Part shown: piece by piece, positions 43,851 to 52,564 of the stretch
Layout: every line of letters begins with the position of its first letter
Numbering within the stretch: the first letter of the stretch is position 1
From: Cecembia calidifontis
GTDB lineage: Bacteria; Bacteroidota; Bacteroidia; Cytophagales; Cyclobacteriaceae
DNA length: 64,000 nt
Direction of reading: 5' to 3'
NCBI RefSeq assembly: GCF_004216715.1
Contig: NZ_SGXG01000001.1
Coordinates: forward strand, 682,001-746,000
Made by a program: the position numbers and the translations under genes
Notes under the pieces: generated by a model
The model's database searches: none
What the model saw: the letters and a program-made list of their open reading frames with translations, nothing else
Told to the model about the DNA's origin: nothing

Positions 43851-46697
43851 TTAAACCAATTCCAGTTTTAAAAATTTGGCAGTATGGCTGCTACGATGAT
43901 TTGCTACTTCTTCCGGAGTTCCTTCTGCGATAATTTGTCCTCCTTTATCTCCTCCCTCTGGCCCCAGGTCGATAATATGGTCTGCCACTTTAATAATATC
44001 CAGATTATGCTCAATAATCAAAACCGTATTACCCTTATCGACCAATTTATTCAATACCCCCAATAGATGTTCAATATCCTGAAAATGTAAACCTGTCGTA
44101 GGTTCATCCAGGATATAAAATGTCTTTCCGGTATCCTTTTTGGAAAGTTCTGTCGCCAACTTGACCCTCTGAGCTTCTCCTCCTGACAAGGTAGTAGCAT
44201 GCTGGCCTAAAGTAATGTAGCCAAGCCCCACATCATTTAAGGTCTGTATTTTTCTGAGAATTTTGGGTTGGTTTTCAAAAAACTCTACTGCTTGCTCTAC
44301 AGTCATATCCAGAACATCCGAAATGGATTTCCCCTTGAACCGGACCTCAAGCGTTTCCCTATTATAGCGCTTGCCTTTACAGGTCTCGCAAGGGATATGA
44401 ACATCCGGAAGAAAATCCATTTCAATCAACTTCATACCTGCCCCTTCACAGTCTTCACAGCGGCCTCCTTTCACATTGAAGCTGAACCTCCCAGCTTTAT
44501 AACCCCTGATTTTTGCCTCGGGAAGTTCTGTAAATAATGCCCGGATATCAGTAAATACCCCCGTATAAGTCGCTGGATTCGACCTTGGCGTCCTTCCAAT
44601 CGGAGACTGATCTACCTCAATCACCTTGTCCAGGTGTTTAAGCCCATCAATCGATCCATAAGGTAGTGGCTCCCGTTTTGATCTGTAAAAATGCTGATTG
44701 AGCAATGGAAACAATGTTTCATGGATCAGTGAACTTTTTCCAGATCCTGATACACCGGTCACACAGATCATTTTCCCCAACGGTAATCTCAGGTCCACAT
44801 TTTTAAGGTTATGTCCGGAAGCCCCTTTAAGCTCAATAAAATCCCCACTTCCCTTCCTTCTTTCTTTGGGAACCTGGATTTTTAACTTTCCTGAAAGGTA
44901 TTGGGCGGTGGTACTGCCTTTCTGAAGTATCTGTTGCGGGGTACCTGCTGCCACGATCTGACCTCCATGCCTCCCGGCACCAGGACCTATATCCACCACG
45001 TAATCCGCCTCCATCATCATATCCTTATCGTGTTCAACTACCAATACAGAATTTCCTAAATCCCGTAAATCTTGTAATGCTTTGATCAATTTGACATTGT
45101 CTCTTTGATGCAAGCCAATACTGGGTTCATCTAGAATATAAAGTACCCCCACCAGCTGTGTGCCTATTTGGGTGGCCAACCTTATCCTTTGGGCCTCTCC
45201 CCCTGAAAGTGTTTTCAAAGGTCGGTTAAGCGAAAGATAATCCAACCCTATATCCAACAAAAAACCGATACGCTTCCTGATTTCTTTAAGTACTTCCCTG
45301 GCAATAATCTGCTGTCTTTCATTGATTCTGTCTTCCAGCCCTTCAAACCAAACTCCCAACGAAGCAATATCCATCATCGCCAATTGACCAATATGCATAT
45401 TGTCGATTTTGAAGTGTAAGGCTTCTTTTTTGAGCCGGTATCCTTCGCAATCAGGGCAGACCTTGGTACTTGTAAACTCACTTACCCAATCCTGGATTTT
45501 GTCAGACCCGCCTTCTTGCTGCTTTTGAAGGAAATTGACAATCCCTTCAAAAGTAGTATGCCACTGCGTTCCGGGATATTTGACTGAATCCACGGCTACC
45601 TCCACTTTATCACCATAAAGCAATATATCTACCACCTCATCTGGAAGATTTTCTATGGGCGTACTGATGCTGCATTTATAATGCTTCAGTATAGCCTCAA
45701 TTTTCTTAAAAATCCAAATATCCCTGTACTCTCCAAGCGGCGCTATGCCTCCCCTTGTAATACTCAAAGTGGGGTCAGGGATAATGCTTTCTTTGGTGAT
45801 TTCTTCAATCACTCCAAGACCACTGCAGGTTGGACAGGCACCATAAGGGCTATTAAAAGAAAACGTATTAGGTGCAGGTTCATCATAGGAAAGGCCTGTC
45901 GTGGGATCCATCAAATATTTTGAAAAATGGTGGATATTCCCCTCTTCATCCCTTAACATAATGACTCCTTTGCCATGTTGAAGCGCCGTTTTTAGGGATT
46001 GACTGATTCTATATCTGTCCTCCTCGTCTGCTACAATCCGGTCTACTACAATTTCAATGTCATGGATCTTGTAGCGGTCCAACTGCATCTTGGGCACCAC
46101 CTCCATCACCACGCCGTCCACTCTGACTTTTGAGAAACCCATCTTTCGGATCTGCTCAAAAAGCTCCCTATAATGCCCTTTTCTACCTTTAACTATAGGC
46201 GCTAAGATGTACAGTTTTTTGTTCCTGAATTTTTCAAAAAGCTGTTCTATGATCTGATCTTCTGTCTGCCTGATCATTTTATGCCCGGACAGATAGGAAT
46301 AGGCCTCACCAGCCCTCGCATAAAGAAGCCTCATGAAGTCATAAATTTCAGTAACTGTTCCTACTGTTGATCTTGGATTTTTCGAGGTGGTTTTCTGCTC
46401 AATGGAAATAACCGGAGAAAGACCGTTTATCTTATCCACGTCAGGCCGCTCCATCCCTCCTAAGAAAGACCTCGCATAGGCCGAAAAACTTTCCATATAC
46501 CTACGTTGCCCCTCCGCATAGATGGTGTCAAAAGCAAGTGAACTTTTACCACTTCCGCTTAATCCTGTAATGACCACCAATTTGTTTCTTGGTATGGAAA
46601 GGTCTACATTTTTCAGGTTGTGTTCCCTTGCCCCAAAAATTTCAATGTATTCTTCTTTTTGCGCTGATAATAGGTCTGACATGGAGGAGATTTGCAT
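43851..46697 (-). CDS. uvrA: Excinuclease ABC subunit A
   Basis: The 948-residue protein contains two ABC ATPase modules: Walker A GLSGSGKSSLAF near residue 45 and GVSGSGKSSLIH near 650, with LSGGEAQRIRLATQ and LSGGEAQRVKLATE signatures. Zinc-finger cysteines appear in CPTCSGLG, CPDCEGYR and CEDCEGAG/CETCKGKRY. UvrA finds helix-distorting DNA lesions and loads UvrB in nucleotide excision repair. Length is normal. A second in-frame ATG five codons in is possible. A -7 box lies at 46710-46717. Confidence 0.98.
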   Translation of the reverse strand: MQISSMSDLLSAQKEEYIEIFGAREHNLKNVDLSIPRNKLVVITGLSGSGKSSLAFDTIYAEGQRRYMESFSAYARSFLGGMERPDVDKINGLSPVISIEQKTTSKNPRSTVGTVTEIYDFMRLLYARAGEAYSYLSGHKMIRQTEDQIIEQLFEKFRNKKLYILAPIVKGRKGHYRELFEQIRKMGFSKVRVDGVVMEVVPKMQLDRYKIHDIEIVVDRIVADEEDRYRISQSLKTALQHGKGVIMLRDEEGNIHHFSKYLMDPTTGLSYDEPAPNTFSFNSPYGACPTCSGLGVIEEITKESIIPDPTLSITRGGIAPLGEYRDIWIFKKIEAILKHYKCSISTPIENLPDEVVDILLYGDKVEVAVDSVKYPGTQWHTTFEGIVNFLQKQQEGGSDKIQDWVSEFTSTKVCPDCEGYRLKKEALHFKIDNMHIGQLAMMDIASLGVWFEGLEDRINERQQIIAREVLKEIRKRIGFLLDIGLDYLSLNRPLKTLSGGEAQRIRLATQIGTQLVGVLYILDEPSIGLHQRDNVKLIKALQDLRDLGNSVLVVEHDKDMMMEADYVVDIGPGAGRHGGQIVAAGTPQQILQKGSTTAQYLSGKLKIQVPKERRKGSGDFIELKGASGHNLKNVDLRLPLGKMICVTGVSGSGKSSLIHETLFPLLNQHFYRSKREPLPYGSIDGLKHLDKVIEVDQSPIGRTPRSNPATYTGVFTDIRALFTELPEAKIRGYKAGRFSFNVKGGRCEDCEGAGMKLIEMDFLPDVHIPCETCKGKRYNRETLEVRFKGKSISDVLDMTVEQAVEFFENQPKILRKIQTLNDVGLGYITLGQHATTLSGGEAQRVKLATELSKKDTGKTFYILDEPTTGLHFQDIEHLLGVLNKLVDKGNTVLIIEHNLDIIKVADHIIDLGPEGGDKGGQIIAEGTPEEVANHRSSHTAKFLKLELV

Positions 46698-46709
46698 TAT
46701 TTAAGCCTG

Positions 46710-46717
46710 CAAAATTA
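46710..46717 (-). promoter_or_regulatory. -7 box upstream of uvrA
   Basis: The minus strand reads TAATTTTG, an exact match, 12 bases from the ATG. No LexA-type palindrome was seen near it. Confidence 0.4.
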
Positions 46718-46791
46718 CGAATTAAACCGAGGGATTCCTATCTGAAATCCACCATTAAAACAGCAAAGCGCAGGCAAGGTTTCACAAAAAT

Positions 46792-48591
46792 CTAATCTGT
46801 TTTTTTATTTTGTCTTCTTTCCTCTCTTCTTTCTTTATGGGATGACTTTTCATGTTCAGATGCTGTTTTACTGACATCAGATTTTTGGGAAACAAGGGTT
46901 TTTGAAGAATTGGTAGTTTCAGCCAGCCTTATCTGCTCTTTCTTTTTTAACTCTTCCAGATCATCTCCGGTCAAAGTCGATTTCAGTCCCGAAAAAATAA
47001 GCTTCCACCAATAGGCAAACATGGATTTATGCGTATCCCGGATATAATATACTGTACCTGCGACGGTTTCCCCGTTTTTTTTAGGATTGTTGGATTTGAT
47101 GATCAGTGTATTGGCAAGAAAAGAACCGACTTTTCGAAAGAAATTATTATCTCTTTCAAAATTTGGATTGAGCAGGGCAAGTTCAAGGTTCTCATAAAGA
47201 ACAGTAAGTTGGCCTGTGCCATCATAATCGTTTCCTTTGATATCAAACACCAAACTGTTTAATTTCCCCGACTTGACAGTGGCCTGTGACTGGGGCTCAA
47301 TCATAGGATCCAAGGCTTTCAGTTCCATCGGCCCTAAACTGCCCTTCAAGGTAAAGTCTCCTTTCTCACTTTCCAATTCATATTGAGCCAGGGCCTTCAA
47401 CATTCCCTGCCCCATCAACTTCCCGCTTGCTTCTAATTTTAACAGTTTATTTTCACCTCTTCTTTCAACAAAATTCGAGAAATTGATGATGTGTACCTGC
47501 ATGTCCGAGAAATACAAAAACCCGGACCTAGGGGATTTATTATCAGGCCTTTCTTCAATTTTCAAATAGGCATTATTTACAAAAATATGGTCAATATGGA
47601 TGACTTGGCCCAAATCCTTGAAAAGCTGATGTACCATCTGAGGGCGCTTCTGTCTGTCCTCCACTTTTCTTTTATCCACAAAAATCTCCACCCGCATATC
47701 ACTTGCAAAAACGGAATCAACCTCTATGATGCCTTTCCGGAAAAAACTTCCGAAGTGAACTCCCCTTAAATCCAATTTGGCATTGTCTATTTCAGTCCAT
47801 GACTGCCTTTCGGCAAACTGAGAGGTATACTGGTATTTGCCCTGCTTGTTGAGCAAACCCATGTAACCAAAAAACATGCTTTGGTTATCCGTGTCCAAAA
47901 TGATGTCTTTGACCAATGCATGTTGTCGGAATTGATCAAAATGGAAAACTGCTTCCCCAATACTTCCCTTCACCACATCCACATGAAAAAGAGACTGGGG
48001 ATCCTGAATGTCATCTTTGGTCAACCGAAACCCTTGAACCTTCAGATCCATGTCCTGGAGAGAAATCCTAACAGAATCATAGAGGTTATTGACCAATTCA
48101 ATGGAAAGGTCATTTAAATCAAAATATTTGACGCTTAAAGATTCATAATCCTTGGACTTGGCTTTTTTGGGTTTCCTCGGTCTTTGCTGTAGGGAATCAA
48201 GAGGAGGCGTGGAAGAGATGATGATCATTTTACTGATCAATGCCGAATCCACGGAAATGGAATTCCTCAACAGGAATTCCGACCATTTAAACCCAGTCAG
48301 GTCCAACTGATCGATGGTCAAGTCCATTCTGATATGCTCCTCATCCAATTCTTCTGATGGCTTAACCTTAATGTCTCTGATTTTCAGGTATGTCCCAAAG
48401 TAATCATAATCCAAAAGAATCTGACCGAAAGTAACCTGATGATCTCCAAACAAGCTGGCCCTTGTAATCAGATTGGTCACAATCCGGTCAGCATTGGCAT
48501 TAAGGTAACTGTTGATTAAAAAAGGAATGCCTCTTAAGACCAACAAGAGGACAACAAGGAGGGCAAAAAGCCAGATTAAAAATTTCTTCAT
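46792..48591 (-). CDS. AsmA-like/DUF748-like membrane-anchored protein
   Basis: I use the ATG at 48591 (599 residues); the longer frame starts with GTG. One N-terminal membrane helix (FLIWLFALLVVLLLVLRGIPFLI) anchors a large beta-rich periplasmic part. The KIRDIKVKPSE and DLDLTGF-like segments and repeated beta-strand pattern resemble AsmA-like proteins, which bridge inner and outer membranes for lipid traffic. The C terminus is strongly charged (HKERREERRQNKK). Its first 12 codons and upstream region belong to the 378-bp segment duplicated by the IS insertion, so its start has stayed intact but its former upstream neighbour is now 2 kb away. Confidence 0.7.
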   Translation of the reverse strand: MKKFLIWLFALLVVLLLVLRGIPFLINSYLNANADRIVTNLITRASLFGDHQVTFGQILLDYDYFGTYLKIRDIKVKPSEELDEEHIRMDLTIDQLDLTGFKWSEFLLRNSISVDSALISKMIIISSTPPLDSLQQRPRKPKKAKSKDYESLSVKYFDLNDLSIELVNNLYDSVRISLQDMDLKVQGFRLTKDDIQDPQSLFHVDVVKGSIGEAVFHFDQFRQHALVKDIILDTDNQSMFFGYMGLLNKQGKYQYTSQFAERQSWTEIDNAKLDLRGVHFGSFFRKGIIEVDSVFASDMRVEIFVDKRKVEDRQKRPQMVHQLFKDLGQVIHIDHIFVNNAYLKIEERPDNKSPRSGFLYFSDMQVHIINFSNFVERRGENKLLKLEASGKLMGQGMLKALAQYELESEKGDFTLKGSLGPMELKALDPMIEPQSQATVKSGKLNSLVFDIKGNDYDGTGQLTVLYENLELALLNPNFERDNNFFRKVGSFLANTLIIKSNNPKKNGETVAGTVYYIRDTHKSMFAYWWKLIFSGLKSTLTGDDLEELKKKEQIRLAETTNSSKTLVSQKSDVSKTASEHEKSSHKERREERRQNKKTD

Positions 48592-48934
48592 TCCACCAAA
48601 GTTATGCACTTAAGTTATTGAAAAATAAGGACTTTTTTCAACAGAAAACAGGGATAATTATTTAACCGGAAGCTTGATAAAATAATCCTGGTTTTTTCCC
48701 ACGGTAAGTTTCGTGGAGCGTAACCAGGGATTATGCATTTTCAGTTCTTTGTAACTGCTGTTATGCCTTAGTGCCCACTGGGCAAGGTTTGGAATACTTT
48801 GGTTGACTTTTAGTTCCCTGAATAAAGGAAGGCTATAGTAATCGTTCTTTTTAAGCTCAAAACCGTATTTTTCAGGGTTTTCAAAAATTTCCTTGAAGGC
48901 CAAAATCCTGAAAATATAGCGGCTGGTCTCATCA
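48557..48934. repeat. Left copy of the 378-bp target duplication flanking the IS
   Basis: It matches 50589-50966 at 376 of 378 positions in direct orientation; the differences are C48736/T50768 and T48739/C50771. It contains the first codons of the AsmA-like gene, the 66-base spacer and the 3' end of the transglycosylase gene. The edges coincide exactly with the element's ends. Confidence 0.95.
48658..48934 (-). pseudogene. Truncated copy of the lytic transglycosylase 3' end
   Basis: This encodes the last ~92 residues of the transglycosylase (from about ETSRYIF to LPVK) and breaks off at the IS end. It differs from the intact gene by one Met for Ile. The LysM-like tail alone has no signal peptide or start context and should not be functional. 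Confidence 0.92.
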
Positions 48935-49048
48935 CCTGACTTCGACAGTCGTCAGTCCCATTTTTACATAAAGTATTGAAATATAGATCATTATAATTTT
49001 CAGATTCTCAATTTGGGTGTCCCGGGGTGGTTTTTTGTACTTTTAGGC

Positions 49049-50401
49049 ATGTTTGTTCGGAGAAAACCCAATAAAAGTGGCAAGATCAGTGTTCAGGTAA
49101 TTGAGAAGATCAAAGGTAAAAGCAAGGTTGTAAAAACGATCGGAAGCAGTTCTGATCGATCTGAGGTTGAAAGACTTTTTATTCTTGGGGAGGAATGGAT
49201 AAAAAACCATAAAGGAGCACTTGAAATCCCCTTCAGTGATGAAGAACGGATTGCCGATTCTGTTCTGGAAAGTGTTGAAAACATCACTGTTTCAGGTACC
49301 GAGCTGCTTTTGGACAGGATTTTCAATGATATTGGGTTCAGCGCAATCCAAGATGATATCTTCAGGTGGCTGGTATATTCCAGGATCTGTTTTCCTGCCA
49401 GCAAGCTGAAAACCTGTGATTACCTGCTCACCTACCACGGCCTCGAATTCCAGGTTCAGGACCTTTACAGGTACATGGACAAGCTTTACAACAACTATAA
49501 GGAAACGGTCCAGCTGATCAGCTTTGAAAATACCAAGAGAATACTCGGAGGGAGTATCAATATCGTTTTCTATGATGTTACTACGCTTTATTTTGAAGTG
49601 GATCATGAAGATGATCTTAGAAAGAGTGGTTTTTCCAAGGAGGGAAAGCATCAAAATCCACAGATTGTTTTGGGTCTGCTGGTTGGACTAGAGGGATATC
49701 CTCTGGCTTATGAGATTTTTGAGGGAAACAAGTTTGAAGGGCATACGATGATCCCTGTGATAGAAGCTTTTAGAAAGAAGTATAGCTTACCTGCTCCGAT
49801 TGTTGTTGCCGATTCAGGTTTACTGTCAAAAAGCAATGTAAAAGAGTTACGGGACAACGGTTACGAGTTTATTCTGGGAGCAAGGCTGAAAGCTTCCCCT
49901 GATAAAAGTAAAGAGAGGATATTGGCTTTTGAACTTGAAAACGGCGAGAGCAGGCTGCTGGATTGGGAGGACGGGCTCAGAATGGTTGTCAGTTATTCAG
50001 ACAGAAGAGCCAAAAAAGACAGGATCAACAGGGAGAAAGGTCTTAAAAAGCTCGAGAAACAGTTAAAATCAGGAAAGCTCAACAAAAGCCACATCAACAA
50101 CAGGGGCTATAACAAGTATCTTAAAATGGAAGGGGAGGTAAAGATTGCCCTTGATATTGAAAAGTTTGAACAGGATGGGAAATGGGACGGTCTCAAAGGG
50201 TATATTACCAACACAAACCTTGACAAAGACGAGGTCATTGAGAATTACAACAACCTTTGGAAAATAGAAAAGGCCTTCAGGATAACCAAAAATGAAATCA
50301 AAGTCAGGCCTGTTTTCCATTATAAACAACGCAGGATCGAAGCACATATAAGCATCGCATTCGTCGCTTACAAAGTGTTTAAGGAACTGGAAAGGCAGTA
50401 A
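49049..50401 (+). CDS. IS1634-family DDE transposase with premature stop
   Basis: I use the ATG at 49049 (450 residues, MFVRRKPNKSGK); the longer frame starts with TTG. Catalytic region motifs are visible: YDVTTLYFE with the first Asp, VADSGLLSKSN with the second, and YNNLWKIEKAFR with the Glu. Family conserved blocks GFSKEGKHQNPQIVLGLL and AYEIFEGN are present. The TAA at 50399-50401 is followed in the same frame by 52 further codons of typical family sequence, so the protein appears truncated by a nonsense mutation. Whether a protein lacking this tail still transposes is unknown. Confidence 0.9.
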   Translation: MFVRRKPNKSGKISVQVIEKIKGKSKVVKTIGSSSDRSEVERLFILGEEWIKNHKGALEIPFSDEERIADSVLESVENITVSGTELLLDRIFNDIGFSAIQDDIFRWLVYSRICFPASKLKTCDYLLTYHGLEFQVQDLYRYMDKLYNNYKETVQLISFENTKRILGGSINIVFYDVTTLYFEVDHEDDLRKSGFSKEGKHQNPQIVLGLLVGLEGYPLAYEIFEGNKFEGHTMIPVIEAFRKKYSLPAPIVVADSGLLSKSNVKELRDNGYEFILGARLKASPDKSKERILAFELENGESRLLDWEDGLRMVVSYSDRRAKKDRINREKGLKKLEKQLKSGKLNKSHINNRGYNKYLKMEGEVKIALDIEKFEQDGKWDGLKGYITNTNLDKDEVIENYNNLWKIEKAFRITKNEIKVRPVFHYKQRRIEAHISIAFVAYKVFKELERQ

Positions 50402-50560
50402 TTGGAAAAAGGACCAAAACTTTCTCCTCAGAAAGCCATAGAAATAGCAAAAGGGATTTACACTGTTGAAATACAGCTCAAATCTTCAGGTAAAAAGCTG
50501 AGAAAGACCCTATTTTTGAACGAAAGTCAACAAAAACTCGCAAAAATGTTCGGTTTTTGA
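50402..50560 (+). pseudogene. Detached C-terminal part of the transposase reading frame
   Basis: It is in frame with the transposase and begins immediately after its TAA. The 52 codons read LEKGPKLSPQKAIEIAKG and onward to KMFGF before TGA. The YTVEIQL and LNESQQKLAKM pattern resembles the usual C terminus of IS1634 transposases. Confidence 0.8.
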
Positions 50561-50588
50561 TTTTGGGTGTCCCAGTGTCGAAGTCAGG

Positions 50589-50966
50589 AGGAGGGCAAAA
50601 AGCCAGATTAAAAATTTCTTCATTCCACCAAAGTTATGCACTTAAGTTATTGAAAAATAAGGACTTTTTTCAACAGAAAACAGGGATAATTATTTAACCG
50701 GAAGCTTGATAAAATAATCCTGGTTTTTTCCCACGGTAAGTTTCGTGGAGCGTAACCAGGGATTATGTATCTTCAGTTCTTTGTAACTGCTGTTATGCCT
50801 TAGTGCCCACTGGGCAAGGTTTGGAATACTTTGGTTGACTTTTAGTTCCCTGAATAAAGGAAGGCTATAGTAATCGTTCTTTTTAAGCTCAAAACCGTAT
50901 TTTTCAGGGTTTTCAAAAATTTCCTTGAAGGCCAAAATCCTGAAAATATAGCGGCTGGTCTCATCA
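50589..50966. repeat. Right copy of the 378-bp target duplication
   Basis: Direct repeat of 48557-48934 with two substitutions. This copy retains the genuine 3' end of the transglycosylase gene (to 50690) and a useless 5' fragment of the AsmA-like gene (start equivalent at 50623), which runs into the IS. Confidence 0.95.
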
Positions 50967-51631
50967 TTTAGAAAAAGCTCGTAATAGTTTTCAAAACGCT
51001 GCTCCTCTTTCCTTTTCCTCAAGCCCGCAATTCCCATATTGTAACTGGCCGCTACTGAGGTCCAATTTCCAAACCGGGCATAAGCTGCTTTTAGATACTT
51101 ACAGGCAGCTATGGTGGATTTTTCAAGATGATACCTTTCATCCACCTCATTGTTTACTTCCAGTCCATACTCTTTTGCCGTAGCTGGCATCAGTTGCCAA
51201 AAACCACTGGCACCTGCCGGGGAGACCACATTCAAAAAACCTGATTCTGCCAAAACCAAATATTTGAAATCGTCAGGAATTCCGTGTTCCTTGAGAATTT
51301 TCTCAATGATGGGAAAGAACTTGCCTGAGCGCTTCATCAACAAAACCATATTGGACTGCCAATAGGCATTCACATAAATCTCCCGTTCAAAACGCTCATA
51401 GACATCAGATTTATCCAATGGCACAGGCTCGCCCGAAAAAGAGATTTTTTGCGGAAGATCAAAAATCCGGACTTTTGCTTCGGGTATGGTAAGTTCTACT
51501 TTATCACCTGCAGGTGTCTCCACGATAAACTGATCGGCCATTCTATTCTTTTCCTGGTTTTTTTGATAGATAAAAAAAGCAAACAGAATGGCAATCAGCC
51601 CATAAAGAACAAAAAGGTGATAGCGTCTCAT
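50690..51631 (-). CDS. MltD-like lytic transglycosylase with C-terminal LysM-like region
   Basis: I use the ATG at 51631 (313 residues). One N-terminal membrane helix (LFVLYGLIAILFAFFIYQ) anchors it. The SLT domain shows LVLAESGFLN with the catalytic glutamate, then SPAGASGFWQLMPATAKEYGL and AASYNMG. The C-terminal 55 residues form a LysM-like peptidoglycan-binding region. It cleaves peptidoglycan glycan strands, giving anhydromuramyl products. It starts two bases after the LOG-family gene's stop. Its 3' end lies in the duplicated segment yet is complete, so the gene should be functional. Confidence 0.92.
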   Translation of the reverse strand: MRRYHLFVLYGLIAILFAFFIYQKNQEKNRMADQFIVETPAGDKVELTIPEAKVRIFDLPQKISFSGEPVPLDKSDVYERFEREIYVNAYWQSNMVLLMKRSGKFFPIIEKILKEHGIPDDFKYLVLAESGFLNVVSPAGASGFWQLMPATAKEYGLEVNNEVDERYHLEKSTIAACKYLKAAYARFGNWTSVAASYNMGIAGLRKRKEEQRFENYYELFLNDETSRYIFRILAFKEIFENPEKYGFELKKNDYYSLPLFRELKVNQSIPNLAQWALRHNSSYKELKIHNPWLRSTKLTVGKNQDYFIKLPVK

Positions 51632-51633
51632 GA

Positions 51634-52368
51634 TCAATAATTTGGCGTAAGCAGGTACTTGCTGTAAAATTCATCAATGACTTTTACGGCTTCAGTCGCA
51701 TCATCAACCACAAAGAAAAGGTCAAGGTCTTCGGCATTTATGTAAGCATGCTGCTGAAGCAGAGTATTTTTGATCCAATCAATCAAGCCTCCCCAAAACT
51801 CCTTACCGACCAAGACAATAGGAAATCTTCCGATTTTAATTGTCTGGATCAAAGTAAGTGCTTCAAACAATTCGTCCAAAGTCCCAAATCCCCCTGGCAG
51901 GACAATAAAGCCCTGAGAGTACTTGGTAAACATCACCTTTCTGACAAAAAAGTAATCAAAACTGATGAGTTTATCCGGGTCAATATAAATGTTACCCTTG
52001 GCTTCAAAAGGCAATTTGATACAAAGTCCAACAGATTTACCATTTTCAGAATTGGCCCCTTTATTGGCAGCTTCCATGATGCCCGGCCCACCACCTGTGA
52101 TTACTCCATAGCCATGTCTGACCAACTTGGCAGAAATCTCTTCGGCCATCATATAATGTGGATGGTTTTCCGGTGTTCTTGCAGAACCAAAGACAGAAAC
52201 ACAGGGTCCTATTTTGGCGAGTTTTTCAAAACCTTCAACAAACTCTGAAATTACCTTAAAAATCACCCAGGAATCAGTGCTCTTTATTTCGTTCCAGTCT
52301 CTCTCTTTAAAAGCCTTCCTGATTTTTTCCTCTCTTTTTTCTTCAAAATTATCAAATCTACTGCTCAT
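51634..52368 (-). CDS. LOG-family (TIGR00730) Rossmann-fold protein
   Basis: I use the ATG at 52368 (244 residues, MSSRFDNFEEK); the frame is open 37 codons further but begins with a poorly conserved stretch. The family's signature PGGFGTLDELFE, preceded by GVITGGGPGIMEAANKGA, forms the nucleotide-binding site. Plant and bacterial LOG proteins are phosphoribohydrolases that release cytokinin bases from nucleotide precursors; many bacterial members act on AMP. It is the first gene of the LOG-transglycosylase pair. Confidence 0.92.
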   Translation of the reverse strand: MSSRFDNFEEKREEKIRKAFKERDWNEIKSTDSWVIFKVISEFVEGFEKLAKIGPCVSVFGSARTPENHPHYMMAEEISAKLVRHGYGVITGGGPGIMEAANKGANSENGKSVGLCIKLPFEAKGNIYIDPDKLISFDYFFVRKVMFTKYSQGFIVLPGGFGTLDELFEALTLIQTIKIGRFPIVLVGKEFWGGLIDWIKNTLLQQHAYINAEDLDLFFVVDDATEAVKVIDEFYSKYLLTPNY

Positions 52369-52564
52369 CAATCTAAAATTTAAATATGGAGAAATATAGT
52401 ACCAAATCGCGTACCCAAACGCTCTAAATTTAAAACAATAACGTGCTAAATTAGAAGTCAGTTCTTTTTTCCCAAACAACTTTTTGATGAAAAAATCATT
52501 TTTAATCGCCCTATTGCTTTGATTCTTAAGTCTTTTTACCTTCGCAAACTTTTCTTTAAAATCT

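Larger units (their letters stand above)
48935..50588. mobile_element. IS1634-family insertion sequence, 1654 bp
   Basis: The ends carry a perfect 13-bp terminal inverted repeat (CCTGACTTCGACA at 48935-48947, its complement at 50576-50588). One transposase gene fills the interior. It is flanked by a 378-bp direct duplication. Long and variable target duplications (tens to hundreds of bases) are known for IS1634 of Mycoplasma and IS1549 of Mycobacterium, the same family, so the duplication fits the transposition mechanism. Confidence 0.93.

Noticed and set aside
48658..48903. Possible independent 81-residue gene
   Set aside because: It is identical apart from one residue to the end of the transglycosylase at 50690 and belongs to the target duplication.
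48557..50966. Composite transposon or gene-duplication cassette
   Set aside because: The flanking repeats contain no IS ends and their edges coincide exactly with the single element's termini, so a long target duplication explains them.
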